Below, one piece after another: positions 23,805 through 32,883 of a stretch of 64,000 nucleotides of DNA. Source of the stretch: Streptomyces sp. NBC_00620. Lineage in GTDB: Bacteria > Actinomycetota > Actinomycetes > Streptomycetales > Streptomycetaceae. The stretch lies in contig NZ_JAPENY010000003.1 in the NCBI RefSeq assembly GCF_026341825.1, forward strand, positions 248,001 through 312,000, given 5' to 3'. Position numbers and translations under genes: made by a program. The notes beneath the pieces are model-generated. The model saw only the letters and a program-made list of their open reading frames with translations. It was not told the origin of the DNA and did no database searches. How positions within the stretch are numbered: the stretch's first letter is position 1; the number at the start of each line of letters is the position of its first letter.

Positions 23805-25075
23805 GCCTTGATCAGCCCGGCGCCGTGCAGGGCACCGGCCGCGGCGGCGACGGTGTCGAACGGCAGCCCGGACCGCTCGGCGACGTCCAGCAGACTGTGC
23901 TCGCCCTCGGAGAGGCTGAGCACCCAGAGCATGGCCATCTGGGCCTGCTTCGCATCGCTGCGGCCGCCGAGTGAGTCGTACAACCCACGTCGGCCCAGCT
24001 GAGGTTCGCCGTACGGGCTGAGGTTGGTGTACCGCCGGTTGCGATCCAACACGGCGAACGCCTCGCGGCAGACGGCGAGCGTGTCCGCCATCGCCTCCGG
24101 GGAGACGAAGTCCAGGTTGTCCGCCGAAGTGTGGTACTCGGGGTAGCCGGCGTACGGGGTCCGGCTGAGCGAGCCCACGCCGAGATTGAACCCGGGCGAG
24201 CAGAACTGCCGCTCGTCATAGCCGTACGGAGTGAACTCGGTGACGTGGTGCGGGCGTTCGGAGGCGGCCAGCACATGCCGCATCACGCGGTCGATCTCCG
24301 CGTCGCCGCGCCTGCTCTGCTTGTACGTGAGTTGGCCCGAGTCACCGGCGCAGGCCAGCACCAGACCGTGCTTGACTCGCTCGATCCGCTCCGCGTTGCG
24401 GGCCAGCCAGGTGATCGCCCCGATGGTGCCGGGCGCGTAGATGAACCGGTAGGTGTAGTACGGCGTCTCCTGCGCCAGCGCGCGGGCCAGGAACGTCGCC
24501 ACCGCGATGCCGGCCAGGTTGTCGTTGGCCAGCGACGGGTGGCAGACGTGGCAGGAGACGATCACCTCGTCCGCGACCTGCCCCGGGACCACGTGCTCGG
24601 CGTAGGTGAGGTGGCCGTCGGCGAGTGTGGAGTCGATGTGCACCTCGTACTCGCCGTCCGGCAGCGCGTCCAAGGTCTCCTGGGCCAGGCAGAACCCCCA
24701 TTCCGGCTTGTAGTAGCTGGTGCGGTACGGCACCCAACTCGGGTGGTCCGGCAGGGTGTGCAGGTGTTCGCGCAGCTCGGACAGCGGCATGGTCCGCGAC
24801 ACCGGCACGCTGTAGCCGAGCACGTGCAGGCTGGACGCAGCGAAGTCGACGACCCGGTTGCCGGCGGTGTCGGCGACGTACGCGTCCCGGATGTTCCACT
24901 CCTGCGGCACCGTCCAGTCGAGCACCTGGGTCCCGGTCGGCACCTCGTGCATCTGCAGCGGGATGTACTCGTTGACGATCTCCAGGGTGGCGCGCACACC
25001 GTCGCCGGTGATGCTCCGGCAGAGCGGGTACAGCCGCTCCACCAGCGCGTGCATCTCCGCCCCTGCCGTGATCAT
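23801..25075 (-). CDS. DUF4910 aminopeptidase-like protein with C-terminal winged helix
   Basis: A 424-aa cytoplasmic protein. The main domain is the M28-like zinc aminopeptidase fold called DUF4910: LYPLCRSITGDGVR at the start, then IVSCHVCHPSLANDNLAG with likely metal ligands His and Asp, and YPEYHTSADNLDFV. The last about 90 residues are a winged-helix-like domain. The family is repeatedly found in bacterial polysaccharide clusters beside RfbF, PIG-L and epimerase genes, as here, but its reaction is unknown; amide hydrolysis on a sugar is a reasonable guess. ATG overlaps the epimerase stop. Confidence 0.8.
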   Translation of the reverse strand: MITAGAEMHALVERLYPLCRSITGDGVRATLEIVNEYIPLQMHEVPTGTQVLDWTVPQEWNIRDAYVADTAGNRVVDFAASSLHVLGYSVPVSRTMPLSELREHLHTLPDHPSWVPYRTSYYKPEWGFCLAQETLDALPDGEYEVHIDSTLADGHLTYAEHVVPGQVADEVIVSCHVCHPSLANDNLAGIAVATFLARALAQETPYYTYRFIYAPGTIGAITWLARNAERIERVKHGLVLACAGDSGQLTYKQSRRGDAEIDRVMRHVLAASERPHHVTEFTPYGYDERQFCSPGFNLGVGSLSRTPYAGYPEYHTSADNLDFVSPEAMADTLAVCREAFAVLDRNRRYTNLSPYGEPQLGRRGLYDSLGGRSDAKQAQMAMLWVLSLSEGEHSLLDVAERSGLPFDTVAAAAGALHGAGLIKA

Positions 25076-26097
25076 CGGCGCCACCGCAGGGTGTCGTCGA
25101 CGGTCCCTGCGTCGGACGCCGCGCGCAGCACGGCAAGGCGGGTGAAGCGTTGCTCGAAGTCCTCCCGGGTCAGGCCGTGTTTCCGGTAGGCGTCGGCGAG
25201 TTCGAGCGCGCCCTGCTGCACCGTCCACTCGCAGTCGAAGCCGGGTATCGCGGCGCGGAACCGGGAGAAGTCCACCCGGTACGACCGCGGATCGGCACCG
25301 TTCTCCCCGGTGATCACCACCTTCGCGCCGGACACCGCCTCGGCGACCTGCTCGGCGATCTCGGCGACCGTGACGTTGTTGATCTCGCTGCCGATGTTGA
25401 AGGCCCGGTCGTGCACCGCTTCGCGCGGCGCGGTCAGCGCGGCCGTGAAGGCCCGTGCGATGTCGGCGGCGTGCACCAGCGGGCGCCAGGGGGTGCCGTC
25501 GGAGAGCACGAGGACCTCGCCGGACAGGAGTGCGTGGCCCACCAGGTTGTTGAGCACGATGTCGGCGCGCAGCCGGGGCGAGTAGCCGAAGGCGGTGGCG
25601 TTGCGCATGAACACGGGGGTGAAGTCGCCGTCGGCGAGCGCGTGCAGGTCGTCCTCCACCCGCACCTTGGACTCCGCGTACGGCGTCACCGGGCGCAGCG
25701 GGGCGTCCTCGGTGACCAGGCCCTCTCCACCGGAGGCGCCGTAGACGGAGCAGGTCGACGCGTACAGGAAGCGCCGCACTCCGGCTTCGCGGGCCAGCCG
25801 GGCCAGCCGTACGGAGGCGTGGTGGTTGATGTCGTAGGTGAGCTCCGGCGCCAGCGATCCCAGCGGGTCGTTGGACAGCGCGGCCAGGTGGATCACGGCG
25901 TCCACCCCGGCCACGTGCTCGGCCGTGACGTCGCGCAGGTCCACTTGATGCCCGGGCGGGTCCGCGGGCTGCGGGCCAAGAACGCAGTCGGCGAACAGGC
26001 CGGCGTCAAGGCCGACGACTTCGTGTCCGGCGGCCGCGAGGACCGGGGCCATCACGGTGCCCAGATAGCCCTGGTGTCCGGTCAGCAGTACGCGCAA
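25072..26097 (-). CDS. NAD-dependent sugar epimerase/dehydratase
   Basis: A 341-aa extended short-chain dehydrogenase: GHQGYLGTVMAP (GxxGxxG, residues 7-13), AVIHLAALSNDP, and YAESK with the catalytic Tyr and Lys (about 142-146) after SVYGASG. It modifies a nucleotide sugar, probably the CDP-sugar made by RfbF. The start appears to be TTG at 26097, with GGGGGAA 8 bases upstream, 3 bp after the PIG-L stop. The last 20 codons overlap into the DUF4910 start. Exact reaction (epimerase, dehydratase or reductase) cannot be decided. Confidence 0.87.
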   Translation of the reverse strand: MRVLLTGHQGYLGTVMAPVLAAAGHEVVGLDAGLFADCVLGPQPADPPGHQVDLRDVTAEHVAGVDAVIHLAALSNDPLGSLAPELTYDINHHASVRLARLAREAGVRRFLYASTCSVYGASGGEGLVTEDAPLRPVTPYAESKVRVEDDLHALADGDFTPVFMRNATAFGYSPRLRADIVLNNLVGHALLSGEVLVLSDGTPWRPLVHAADIARAFTAALTAPREAVHDRAFNIGSEINNVTVAEIAEQVAEAVSGAKVVITGENGADPRSYRVDFSRFRAAIPGFDCEWTVQQGALELADAYRKHGLTREDFEQRFTRLAVLRAASDAGTVDDTLRWRR

Positions 26098-26100
26098 GGT

Positions 26101-26748
26101 TCATTCCCCCAGGTTCAGAGTGAGTTTGGTGACGGCGAACGCCTCGGCGTAGCGCGCGTGGCATTCGATGCCGCGGATCCGGGCAAGGCCGAGAAAGGCC
26201 TCCCGGTCGTACCAGGGCCGGTGCCGCTGCGAGGGGTAGTGCTCCTGCAGCAGTTGCACTTTCTGTTCGGCGATCTCCGGCGACAGCGGCTGGTACGCCC
26301 CCATACGGCCGAGATCGCCGTCCCACTTGACGATCTCGTAGCCCAGCACGAGGTGGTCGCGGAACGCGGTGGGCAGCAGCTGCGCCAGGCCGCGGTGATC
26401 CTGGTGCGCGTCATCGGTACGCGGCGCGAGCACCAGATCCGGCTCGGTCGCCGCGCGCAATTCCTCGACCGCGGCCTTGGCCTCCTCCCAGTGCGCGGGC
26501 ATCCGGCCGTCCGGCAGCTTGAGCACGGTCAGCCGCAGGTCGGCACCCGGGCAGAAGGCGGCGAGCGCGGCCTGCTCCTCCTGCTCCCGGTCGGTGCCGC
26601 CGCCGGAGAGCACCAGCGCGTCGACGCGGACACCCGGCCGCGCCAGGCACAGCGTCAGCAGGGTGCCGCCGGCGCCGATGGCGATGTCGTCGCAGTGCGC
26701 GCCCACCGCGACGATCCGGTCAAGACGACCGGCCCCGAGCCGGATCAC
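26101..26748 (-). CDS. PIG-L/LmbE-family deacetylase
   Basis: A 215-aa zinc-dependent N-acetyl hydrolase-type protein. The metal motif AHCDDIAIG (residues 17-25) replaces the usual AHPDDE: Cys for Pro and Ile for Glu; the later DDAHQDHRG carries the second metal His. GTG start overlaps the RfbF stop (GTGA). In a polysaccharide operon it would remove acetyl groups from an amino sugar. The loss of the acidic residue in the first motif is a caution about activity. Confidence 0.83.
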   Translation of the reverse strand: MIRLGAGRLDRIVAVGAHCDDIAIGAGGTLLTLCLARPGVRVDALVLSGGGTDREQEEQAALAAFCPGADLRLTVLKLPDGRMPAHWEEAKAAVEELRAATEPDLVLAPRTDDAHQDHRGLAQLLPTAFRDHLVLGYEIVKWDGDLGRMGAYQPLSPEIAEQKVQLLQEHYPSQRHRPWYDREAFLGLARIRGIECHARYAEAFAVTKLTLNLGE

Positions 26749-27539
26749 GCGCGCACCCCCGCGCCGTCCCGTTCCCACACGGCCCACGGACGCTCGCCCC
26801 GGGTGTAGGCGTCGTCGAGCGCGGCCCGCTCCTTCACGGTGTCGGTCGGCTTCCAGAAGCCGCGGTGCTGGTGCGCCACCAGCCGCCCGCGCTTGGCCAG
26901 TTGGGCACATCCGTCGGCGACCAGGTCCCCGTTCTCCGGTATGTGGTCGAAGACCTCCTGGCGGAGCACGAAGTAGCCCCCGTTCTCCCACAGCGGCATG
27001 TCGCTCACCGCGGTGATGCCCCCCACCAAGCCGTCCTCGCCCAGTTCCACGCAGTGGAACGAGGACTGCGGCGGCACCACCATCATCGACGCACCGGCGT
27101 CGCGCAGTGAGAACCGGTCGATCATCTCCGGCAGCGGGGCGTCGGTGAGCACGTCGGCGTAGTTGGCGAGGAACATCTCGTCGCCGTCCAGGTGGTGCCG
27201 CACCCGGCGCAGCCGCTCCCCGATCGGCGACTCGATGCCGGTCTGCGCGAACGTGATCGTCCAGTCCGCGATGTCGGTGGACAGCAGCTCGGTCCGCCCG
27301 CCCCGCAGCACGAAGTCGTTGGACGCCGTCTCCTCGTAGTTGAGGAAGAAGTTCTTGATGTGGTGCGCCCCGTACCCGAGGCACAGGATGAACTCCGTGT
27401 GCCCGAAGTGCGCGTAGTAGCGCATGACGTGCCAGATCAGCGGGCGCGGCCCGACCATCGCCATCGGCTTGGGCACGTCGTCGGAGGTTCCGTTGCGCAT
27501 GCGCATCCCGTAACCGCCGCAGAACAGAACGACCTTCAT
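26745..27539 (-). CDS. rfbF: Glucose-1-phosphate cytidylyltransferase-like nucleotidyltransferase
   Basis: A 264-aa enzyme of the RfbF type: MKVVLFCGGYGMRMR (nucleotide loop), KPMAMVGPRPLIWHVMRYYA, GYGAHHIKNFFLNYE, and the C-terminal GFWKPTDTVKE that is diagnostic of the family. It joins CTP and a sugar 1-phosphate to give a CDP-sugar, the entry to 3,6-dideoxy or branched sugars. The usual partner CDP-glucose 4,6-dehydratase is not in the operon. ATG at 27539 overlaps the methyltransferase stop. Confidence 0.9.
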   Translation of the reverse strand: MKVVLFCGGYGMRMRNGTSDDVPKPMAMVGPRPLIWHVMRYYAHFGHTEFILCLGYGAHHIKNFFLNYEETASNDFVLRGGRTELLSTDIADWTITFAQTGIESPIGERLRRVRHHLDGDEMFLANYADVLTDAPLPEMIDRFSLRDAGASMMVVPPQSSFHCVELGEDGLVGGITAVSDMPLWENGGYFVLRQEVFDHIPENGDLVADGCAQLAKRGRLVAHQHRGFWKPTDTVKERAALDDAYTRGERPWAVWERDGAGVRA

Positions 27540-28786
27540 GCTGTGACCTCCTTCAAGGCGACCTCGACAATGCTCAGTTCGGGGATCGGAAAGACCAGCC
27601 GGCCGCCCCACTCGTGCACGAAGGACAGCTGCTCGACCAGCTCGGCCCGCAGGTTCCACGGGAGGACGAGGACGTAGTCCGGCTTGTCGGCGGCTATCTG
27701 CTCGGGAGGCAGGATCGGGATGCGGGTGCCGGGGGTGAACCTGCCGTGCTTGTACGGGTTGCGGTCGACCGTGTACGCGAGCAGGTCGGGCCGGATGCCG
27801 CAGTGGTTGAGCAGGGTGTTGCCCTTGCCCGGGGCGCCGTAGCCGACGACCGTCTCACCGCGCTCGGCCGCCTCGATGAGGAACCGCAGCAGGTCCCGGC
27901 GCACCTTGGCCACCCGGGCGGAGAACTCGGTGTACCCGGACAGCTCCTGCAGTCCGGCGGCCTTCTCCCGGTCCAGCACGTCGGCCACCCGCTGGGTCGG
28001 CTCGCCGGCCACCTCGGTCGGCCGGGCCCACAGCCGGATGGAGCCACCGTGCGTGGGCAGCAACTCGACGTCCACGAGCGCGAGTCCGCCGCTGGCGAGG
28101 GCCCGGATCGCGGACGCGACCGTGTAGTACTGGAAGTGCTCGTGGTAGATCGTGTCGTACTGGTTGTCCTCGATCAGGGTCAGCAGGTGCTGCACCTCGA
28201 TGGAGACCCAGCCGTCGTCGGCGACCAGGGCGCGCAGCCCCTGGGTGAACCCGACCACGTCGGGGATGTGCGCGTACACGTTGTTGGCCACGACCAGGTC
28301 CGCCGGGCCGTGTTCGGCGCGGACGGCCGAGCCGGTGTCGGGGCTCAGGAAGTCCGTGAAGGTGGGCACACCCGCCTCCCGCGCCGCGGCACCGACGTTC
28401 ACCGAGGGCTCGATGCCCAGGCAGCGGATCCCCCGGTCCACCACGTGCCGCAGCAGGTAGCCGTCGTTGCTCGCGACCTCGACCACGAAGGCGTCGGCGC
28501 CGAGATCCAGCCGCTGTACGGCGCCGTCGACGAACGTGCGCGCGTGCTCCACCCAGGAGGTCGAGAACGAGGAGAAGTACGCGTACTCCTTGAACGTCTC
28601 CTCCGGCGTGATCAGCGGCGGGATCTGCGCCAGCCAGCAGTCGGTGCAGACCCGCAGGTGCAGCGGGTACGCCGGCTCCGGCTGGTCCAGTTGGTCCGCG
28701 GCGAGAAAGCTCTCACACGGCGGGGTCGCCCCCAGATCGACGACGCTCGCCAGCGTCGCCGAGCCGCAGAGTCGGCATCGTGTCAT
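27536..28786 (-). CDS. Sugar C-methyltransferase (zinc-finger, SAM-dependent)
   Basis: A 416-aa enzyme with the three-part architecture of deoxysugar C-3 methyltransferases (TylC3/NovU type): N-terminal zinc site CRLCG plus CTDC, a central SAM-binding domain (VVEVASNDGYLLRHVVDRG, IEPSVNVG, VVANNVYAHIPD) and a C-terminal domain with VGYGAPGKGNTLLNHCGI. It should add a methyl branch to a keto nucleotide sugar. Placed directly upstream of rfbF, it defines the branched-sugar cassette. ATG overlaps the previous stop by 4 bp. Confidence 0.9.
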   Translation of the reverse strand: MTRCRLCGSATLASVVDLGATPPCESFLAADQLDQPEPAYPLHLRVCTDCWLAQIPPLITPEETFKEYAYFSSFSTSWVEHARTFVDGAVQRLDLGADAFVVEVASNDGYLLRHVVDRGIRCLGIEPSVNVGAAAREAGVPTFTDFLSPDTGSAVRAEHGPADLVVANNVYAHIPDVVGFTQGLRALVADDGWVSIEVQHLLTLIEDNQYDTIYHEHFQYYTVASAIRALASGGLALVDVELLPTHGGSIRLWARPTEVAGEPTQRVADVLDREKAAGLQELSGYTEFSARVAKVRRDLLRFLIEAAERGETVVGYGAPGKGNTLLNHCGIRPDLLAYTVDRNPYKHGRFTPGTRIPILPPEQIAADKPDYVLVLPWNLRAELVEQLSFVHEWGGRLVFPIPELSIVEVALKEVTA

Positions 28787-30024
28787 CTTCTGTCCCCATC
28801 CCCCCTGCTCGCGCGGGTGTCCCCACCGCGAGCCTGTGCTGACCGACCCGCGATCGCGGTGCGGTACTCCTCCACCAGGCGCTCAAGGCCGACGGCCGGG
28901 CTGAAGTCCCGCTCGTAGCGGCGCCGGGCCGCCTGGCCCATCTCCTGGTTGCGGTCCGGATCGGCCGCGATCCGGCGTATGCAGGACGCGAGCGAGGCGG
29001 GCTCGCCCGGCCGGTGCAGCAGCCCGGTCACCCCGTCCTCGACGAGTTCGACGAAGGCGCCGTGACCGGCGGCGACGGCCGGGACCCCGGCCGCCATGGC
29101 CTCCACGACCACCAGGCCGAACGCCTCCAGCCACGTCGAGGGAGCCACCACGGCGACCGACCGCGCGAGAGCCTTCTGGCAGTCCGCCGTGTCGTACAGG
29201 CCGACGTAGCGCACGTCGTCCCGGCCCGCCGCCCAGGTGGTCACCTCCCGCTCCAGCGGCCCCGCGCCGGCGATCACGAGCGGCACGCCCACACCGCCGC
29301 TCGCGGCGATCTCGTCCCACGCGGCCATGAGCAGCCGCACGCCCTTGGCCTCCGCGAGCCGGCCGAGGTAGAGCAGATGCTCGCCGGGGCCCGTTCGACA
29401 AGTGCCCGGGTCCGGCACGAAGTTGTGCTTCACCGCCAGCCGCTCGGCCGGCATGCCGGCCCCCACCAGGACATCACGCTGCGCCTCGGTGAGGCAGAAG
29501 AACCGCTCCACGCCGGACCACCACCGCCGCCGGTTGACCGACAGGCTGACCGCGAGCGGCACCGTCGCAAGCCGGGAGTTGCGGTAGCAGCCGTGCCGGA
29601 CGGCGGGCAGTGGTGCAGAGCCGACGCACTCGGTGCACGGCCGGCCGTTCCGCTGCAGCGTGCCGGGCGGGCAGACCTGGGTGTAGTTGTGCAGCGTGGC
29701 GACGGCGGGCACACCGGCGTCGGCGCAGGCGGCCAGGACCGCGGGCGACAGGAGCGGGAAGACGTTGTGGACGTGGACCACGTCCGGCCGCTCGGCGCGC
29801 AGCCGGGCGGCCAGCTCCGCGCGGACCCCCGGGTTCCACGGCACAAGGAGCGGCACCGCGACCTTTCCCGGCAGGGACAGGGCGGCGATGTCGTCGCTGC
29901 GCCGCTCGAACACCTCGACCCGGTGGCCGCCCGCGCGCAGCAACTCGACCTCTTGGTCGACGACCTTGTTCTCCCCGCTCGGCTGTGCCGAGGCGTAGTA
30001 GTTGTGCACCACGAGGACGTGCAT
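28783..30024 (-). CDS. Glycosyltransferase family 4
   Basis: A 413-aa retaining GT-B enzyme. N-domain VVHNYYASAQPSGENKVVDQ, DVVHVHNVFPLLSPAV; donor-binding C-domain LLYLGRLAEAKGV, then PSTWLEAFGLVVVEAMAAGV with the EX7E motif. ATG at 30024 follows GGAGG and lies 2 bp after the polymerase stop. It builds the lipid-linked repeat unit. Confidence 0.93.
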   Translation of the reverse strand: MHVLVVHNYYASAQPSGENKVVDQEVELLRAGGHRVEVFERRSDDIAALSLPGKVAVPLLVPWNPGVRAELAARLRAERPDVVHVHNVFPLLSPAVLAACADAGVPAVATLHNYTQVCPPGTLQRNGRPCTECVGSAPLPAVRHGCYRNSRLATVPLAVSLSVNRRRWWSGVERFFCLTEAQRDVLVGAGMPAERLAVKHNFVPDPGTCRTGPGEHLLYLGRLAEAKGVRLLMAAWDEIAASGGVGVPLVIAGAGPLEREVTTWAAGRDDVRYVGLYDTADCQKALARSVAVVAPSTWLEAFGLVVVEAMAAGVPAVAAGHGAFVELVEDGVTGLLHRPGEPASLASCIRRIAADPDRNQEMGQAARRRYERDFSPAVGLERLVEEYRTAIAGRSAQARGGDTRASRGDGDRR

Positions 30025-30026
30025 GG

Positions 30027-31340
30027 TCAGGTCACCTCCGATCTCTGGGCCCAGCGTGGGACGCGGCGTCGAGGGACTGCGGGCGTCGGGAGCGACGTGG
30101 CCTCGGCAGGTGCCGCCAGCAGTGAAGCGGCCAAGGCCAGATGCAGCAGGTACGGCGAGGCGTCGCCGAGGCCTGCCTCGGTGTACGACGCGATCGCGCA
30201 GTAGCTGATCAGGAAGATCGCGCAGGCCCTCTGCAGCGACGGTGGCCGCAGCAGTGCGACGCCGCCCAGCACAACGATGATCGCCGCCACGATGGCGGCA
30301 CCGGTCAGGCCCTGCTCCTGGTAGACGGCCAGCCAGCTGTTGTCGATCGGCAGCCCGCCGAACGACTTGTCGCCCAGGCCCGTGCCAAACAGCTGCTCCG
30401 AGGCCGTCCGGGGCGCTGCCAGCAGGGCGTCCCAGACCTTGGCCCGACCGGTGAGATTGGAGAAGTTCTCCTGGGTCTGCCCGCGCAGGAACCACGCCTG
30501 CAGCGCGGAACTGAACCCCACCGCGGCCACCGTGGCGCACAGCACCGTCCAGGAGAAGAACCGGCGGGCGGCGGCGCTGGTCAGGATGAGCGAGCCGATC
30601 GCCAACACCAGCCCGATCAGCAGGCCGAGCGTGGCCGTCCTGGTGTGGGTCAGCGCGAGCAGGACGAGCGACGGCACGATGACCACCGCCGCGCTGACCC
30701 TGTCGGTCCGGCGCCCCAGGACGAGCAGCACGGTGAGCCCGATGATCACCGCGGCGTACTGTCCGATCTGCGGCGGGGTGAGCGGCCACAACGCGCCGAC
30801 GAGGCGTCCGCCGTAGAGCTCGGGCAGGGCCGCGCCCGGTGAGATGACCAGCCCCGCGGCCACCGACCCGAGCACCGCGAAGTACATCCGGATGTGATGC
30901 CGGACGAACGACAGGCCGCCGTCCCACCAGCGGCTGAGCAGCCACAGCGTGCCGATGAAGAGCGCCAGCCGGGCGCAGCGGAACAGCGCGCCGAACCCGG
31001 ACTCCAGGTCCACGCTGGAGATCACGCTCGGCACCAGCAGCAGAGTGAGCAGGAACAGGAAGGCGCTGGCTCGGAAGCGCAGCCGGAGATTGACCGCCAG
31101 CGCCAGCGCGAACGCGGCGACCAGCGCGCCCATGGTGACCATCTGGATGAGGGAGCGGGGCAGCGGGACGATGGTCTTCGCCCCGGCGGAGCCGAGCGTG
31201 TTGAGGACCAGCAGCCCCCAGACGAGCCCGACGGTCTTCGGCGTGCCGGCCGGGCGCGGTTCGGCGCCGGGCTGCGTGCCCGCCGTGTCCGGTCCGCCCG
31301 GCAGCCCACGGCGCCGCAGGTCCGCGCCCATCTCAACCAC
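30027..31340 (-). CDS. Wzy/O-antigen-ligase-like membrane polymerase
   Basis: A 437-aa membrane protein with about ten to twelve spans and a large loop with FSNLTGRAKVWDALLAAP and GTGLGDKSF, typical of the Wzy_C/O-antigen ligase family. It should polymerise repeat units outside the membrane. Start may be GTG at 31340 (overlapping the previous stop by 8 bp) or the ATG at 31331, 1 bp after that stop with GGTGG upstream. The first 35 residues are Pro/Gly-rich and cytoplasmic. Confidence 0.83.
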   Translation of the reverse strand: MVEMGADLRRRGLPGGPDTAGTQPGAEPRPAGTPKTVGLVWGLLVLNTLGSAGAKTIVPLPRSLIQMVTMGALVAAFALALAVNLRLRFRASAFLFLLTLLLVPSVISSVDLESGFGALFRCARLALFIGTLWLLSRWWDGGLSFVRHHIRMYFAVLGSVAAGLVISPGAALPELYGGRLVGALWPLTPPQIGQYAAVIIGLTVLLVLGRRTDRVSAAVVIVPSLVLLALTHTRTATLGLLIGLVLAIGSLILTSAAARRFFSWTVLCATVAAVGFSSALQAWFLRGQTQENFSNLTGRAKVWDALLAAPRTASEQLFGTGLGDKSFGGLPIDNSWLAVYQEQGLTGAAIVAAIIVVLGGVALLRPPSLQRACAIFLISYCAIASYTEAGLGDASPYLLHLALAASLLAAPAEATSLPTPAVPRRRVPRWAQRSEVT

Positions 31341-32874
31341 CGGCCCGTTGGGCGAGGGTGCTGCCCGCGTCCTGCTGGTAGGGCGTGCCCTGCCACTCGC
31401 CGAAGTCGAACACCCGGCTCTGGTCCTGGGCGACGAACTTCCATGGTCCGAGGTAGACGTTGTCGTGCCAGCGGTTGTGCTGCTTGGTGGTGATCGTTTC
31501 AGCCACCAGCTCGCCCTTGTACGGCGACCAGTCCGGATAGGTGCCGTAGTTGGCGAGGACCGCCATCCGGTCGCACATCACCGTGCACTTGACTACGGAC
31601 TTGTCCAGCACGAAGCGGTTGTCGTGGATGTCCACCCGCTGGGTCTTCCACCGGCAGTCGGCGTAGAGCGGTGCGGTGGCGATCGCCGGCTGCACGCAGC
31701 GGTTCGTGTTCTTCACCAGCAACGTGCAGTCACCGGAAGAGGTGTTGGCCGGGCTGTTGCAGAACCGGTCGGCGTTCTCCCACAGGGTGATCCCGGACCA
31801 GTTGTTCTCCAACACGTTCCCGGAGATTTCGATCTTGTCCGTGCGGGCTGGGACCCGTGGTTCGCCGCCCGACTCGGACAGATAGACGGTCCCGTACGGG
31901 AAGTTGTCGCCGCGGTCGGCTTCCCTGCGGCCCTCGACCCAGTTGTTCCGCCGGATCGTGTTGTTCCGGATGACCGCGTTGTAGCTGATCTCATAGATCA
32001 GCGCGGCACCGTCGTTGTCCTCGAGCACGTTGTCCTCGATGCGGAAGTCGTTGTTGTTGGTGTCCGCCCACAACCCGGTTCCGCGGTTGTCGTGCACCCA
32101 GTTGCCGCTTATGTCGGCGCCGTTGACGGCCCAGAACTTGATGCCTCCCGTGCAGCCGCAGCCCTCCCGCCGACGCTCCCAGTCGCCGGTGTTGTTGCCC
32201 ACGATCTCGTTGCCCTCGACCACCAGGCCGGTGATGCGGCCGTTGGCCTTGTACGCGTTCATGCCGTACTGACCGTTGTCGCGAAGGCAGCTGGCGCGGA
32301 CCTGCTGGCGGGCACCGGCCATCAGCCCGGCGCCGGAGTTGTTCTGGATCGTCGCGTGCTCGATCACCCATCCGTCGGACGAGTCATGATTGACCACGCC
32401 CTCGTCGGGCGGCGCCACGAAACCCTGCACGGTCAGGTAGCGGATGGTGACGTTGCGGGCGCTGCCGCCGAACGCGTACTGGTTCTTCTTCCGGCCGTCC
32501 AGCACCGCGCCCGGTGCCCCGAGGTAGCGGTCCCCCTCCTTGGGGATGACCTGGGCGTAGCGGTCCGGGTCGAGCGTGTGCTTGCCCGGTCGAAGCCAGA
32601 ACGTGGTGTTCGGGGGGCTGCTCTTGGTCTTCGCTGCCAGGTCACCGACCACCGCGGGGTCGACGGTCACCGCGCCCGCCGGCGCCTTCGCCGGCCCGGC
32701 CGCGGGCTTGGCGCACACCCCGGCCACGGATCCGGCCGCGGACGTGGCGGACGTGGATGGCGCGGCCTTCGGATCCGTCTTGGTTCCCGAAGTGCTCTCA
32801 CAGCCGGTCGCCGTCAACAGGGCCAGCGCCAGCGGTGCCGCCGCCAACGCCCAGTACCGCCTCTTGATCCCCAT
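31333..32874 (-). CDS. Lipoprotein with right-handed parallel beta-helix
   Basis: A 513-aa exported protein: lipoprotein signal ending TATGC (Cys25), a Ser/Thr/Ala linker to about residue 65, then many beta-helix rungs of the NxI.xNxxxxN type (DISGNWVHDNRGTGLWADTN, FRIEDNVLEDNDGAAL, VIRNNTIRRNNW). Carbohydrate-active lyases, hydrolases and epimerases use this fold. In the operon, between the heparinase-fold gene and the polymerase, it may trim or modify the polymer outside the membrane. Catalytic residues not assignable. ATG follows GGGGGG. Confidence 0.83.
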   Translation of the reverse strand: MGIKRRYWALAAAPLALALLTATGCESTSGTKTDPKAAPSTSATSAAGSVAGVCAKPAAGPAKAPAGAVTVDPAVVGDLAAKTKSSPPNTTFWLRPGKHTLDPDRYAQVIPKEGDRYLGAPGAVLDGRKKNQYAFGGSARNVTIRYLTVQGFVAPPDEGVVNHDSSDGWVIEHATIQNNSGAGLMAGARQQVRASCLRDNGQYGMNAYKANGRITGLVVEGNEIVGNNTGDWERRREGCGCTGGIKFWAVNGADISGNWVHDNRGTGLWADTNNNDFRIEDNVLEDNDGAALIYEISYNAVIRNNTIRRNNWVEGRREADRGDNFPYGTVYLSESGGEPRVPARTDKIEISGNVLENNWSGITLWENADRFCNSPANTSSGDCTLLVKNTNRCVQPAIATAPLYADCRWKTQRVDIHDNRFVLDKSVVKCTVMCDRMAVLANYGTYPDWSPYKGELVAETITTKQHNRWHDNVYLGPWKFVAQDQSRVFDFGEWQGTPYQQDAGSTLAQRAGG

Positions 32875-32883
32875 TCGCCCCCC

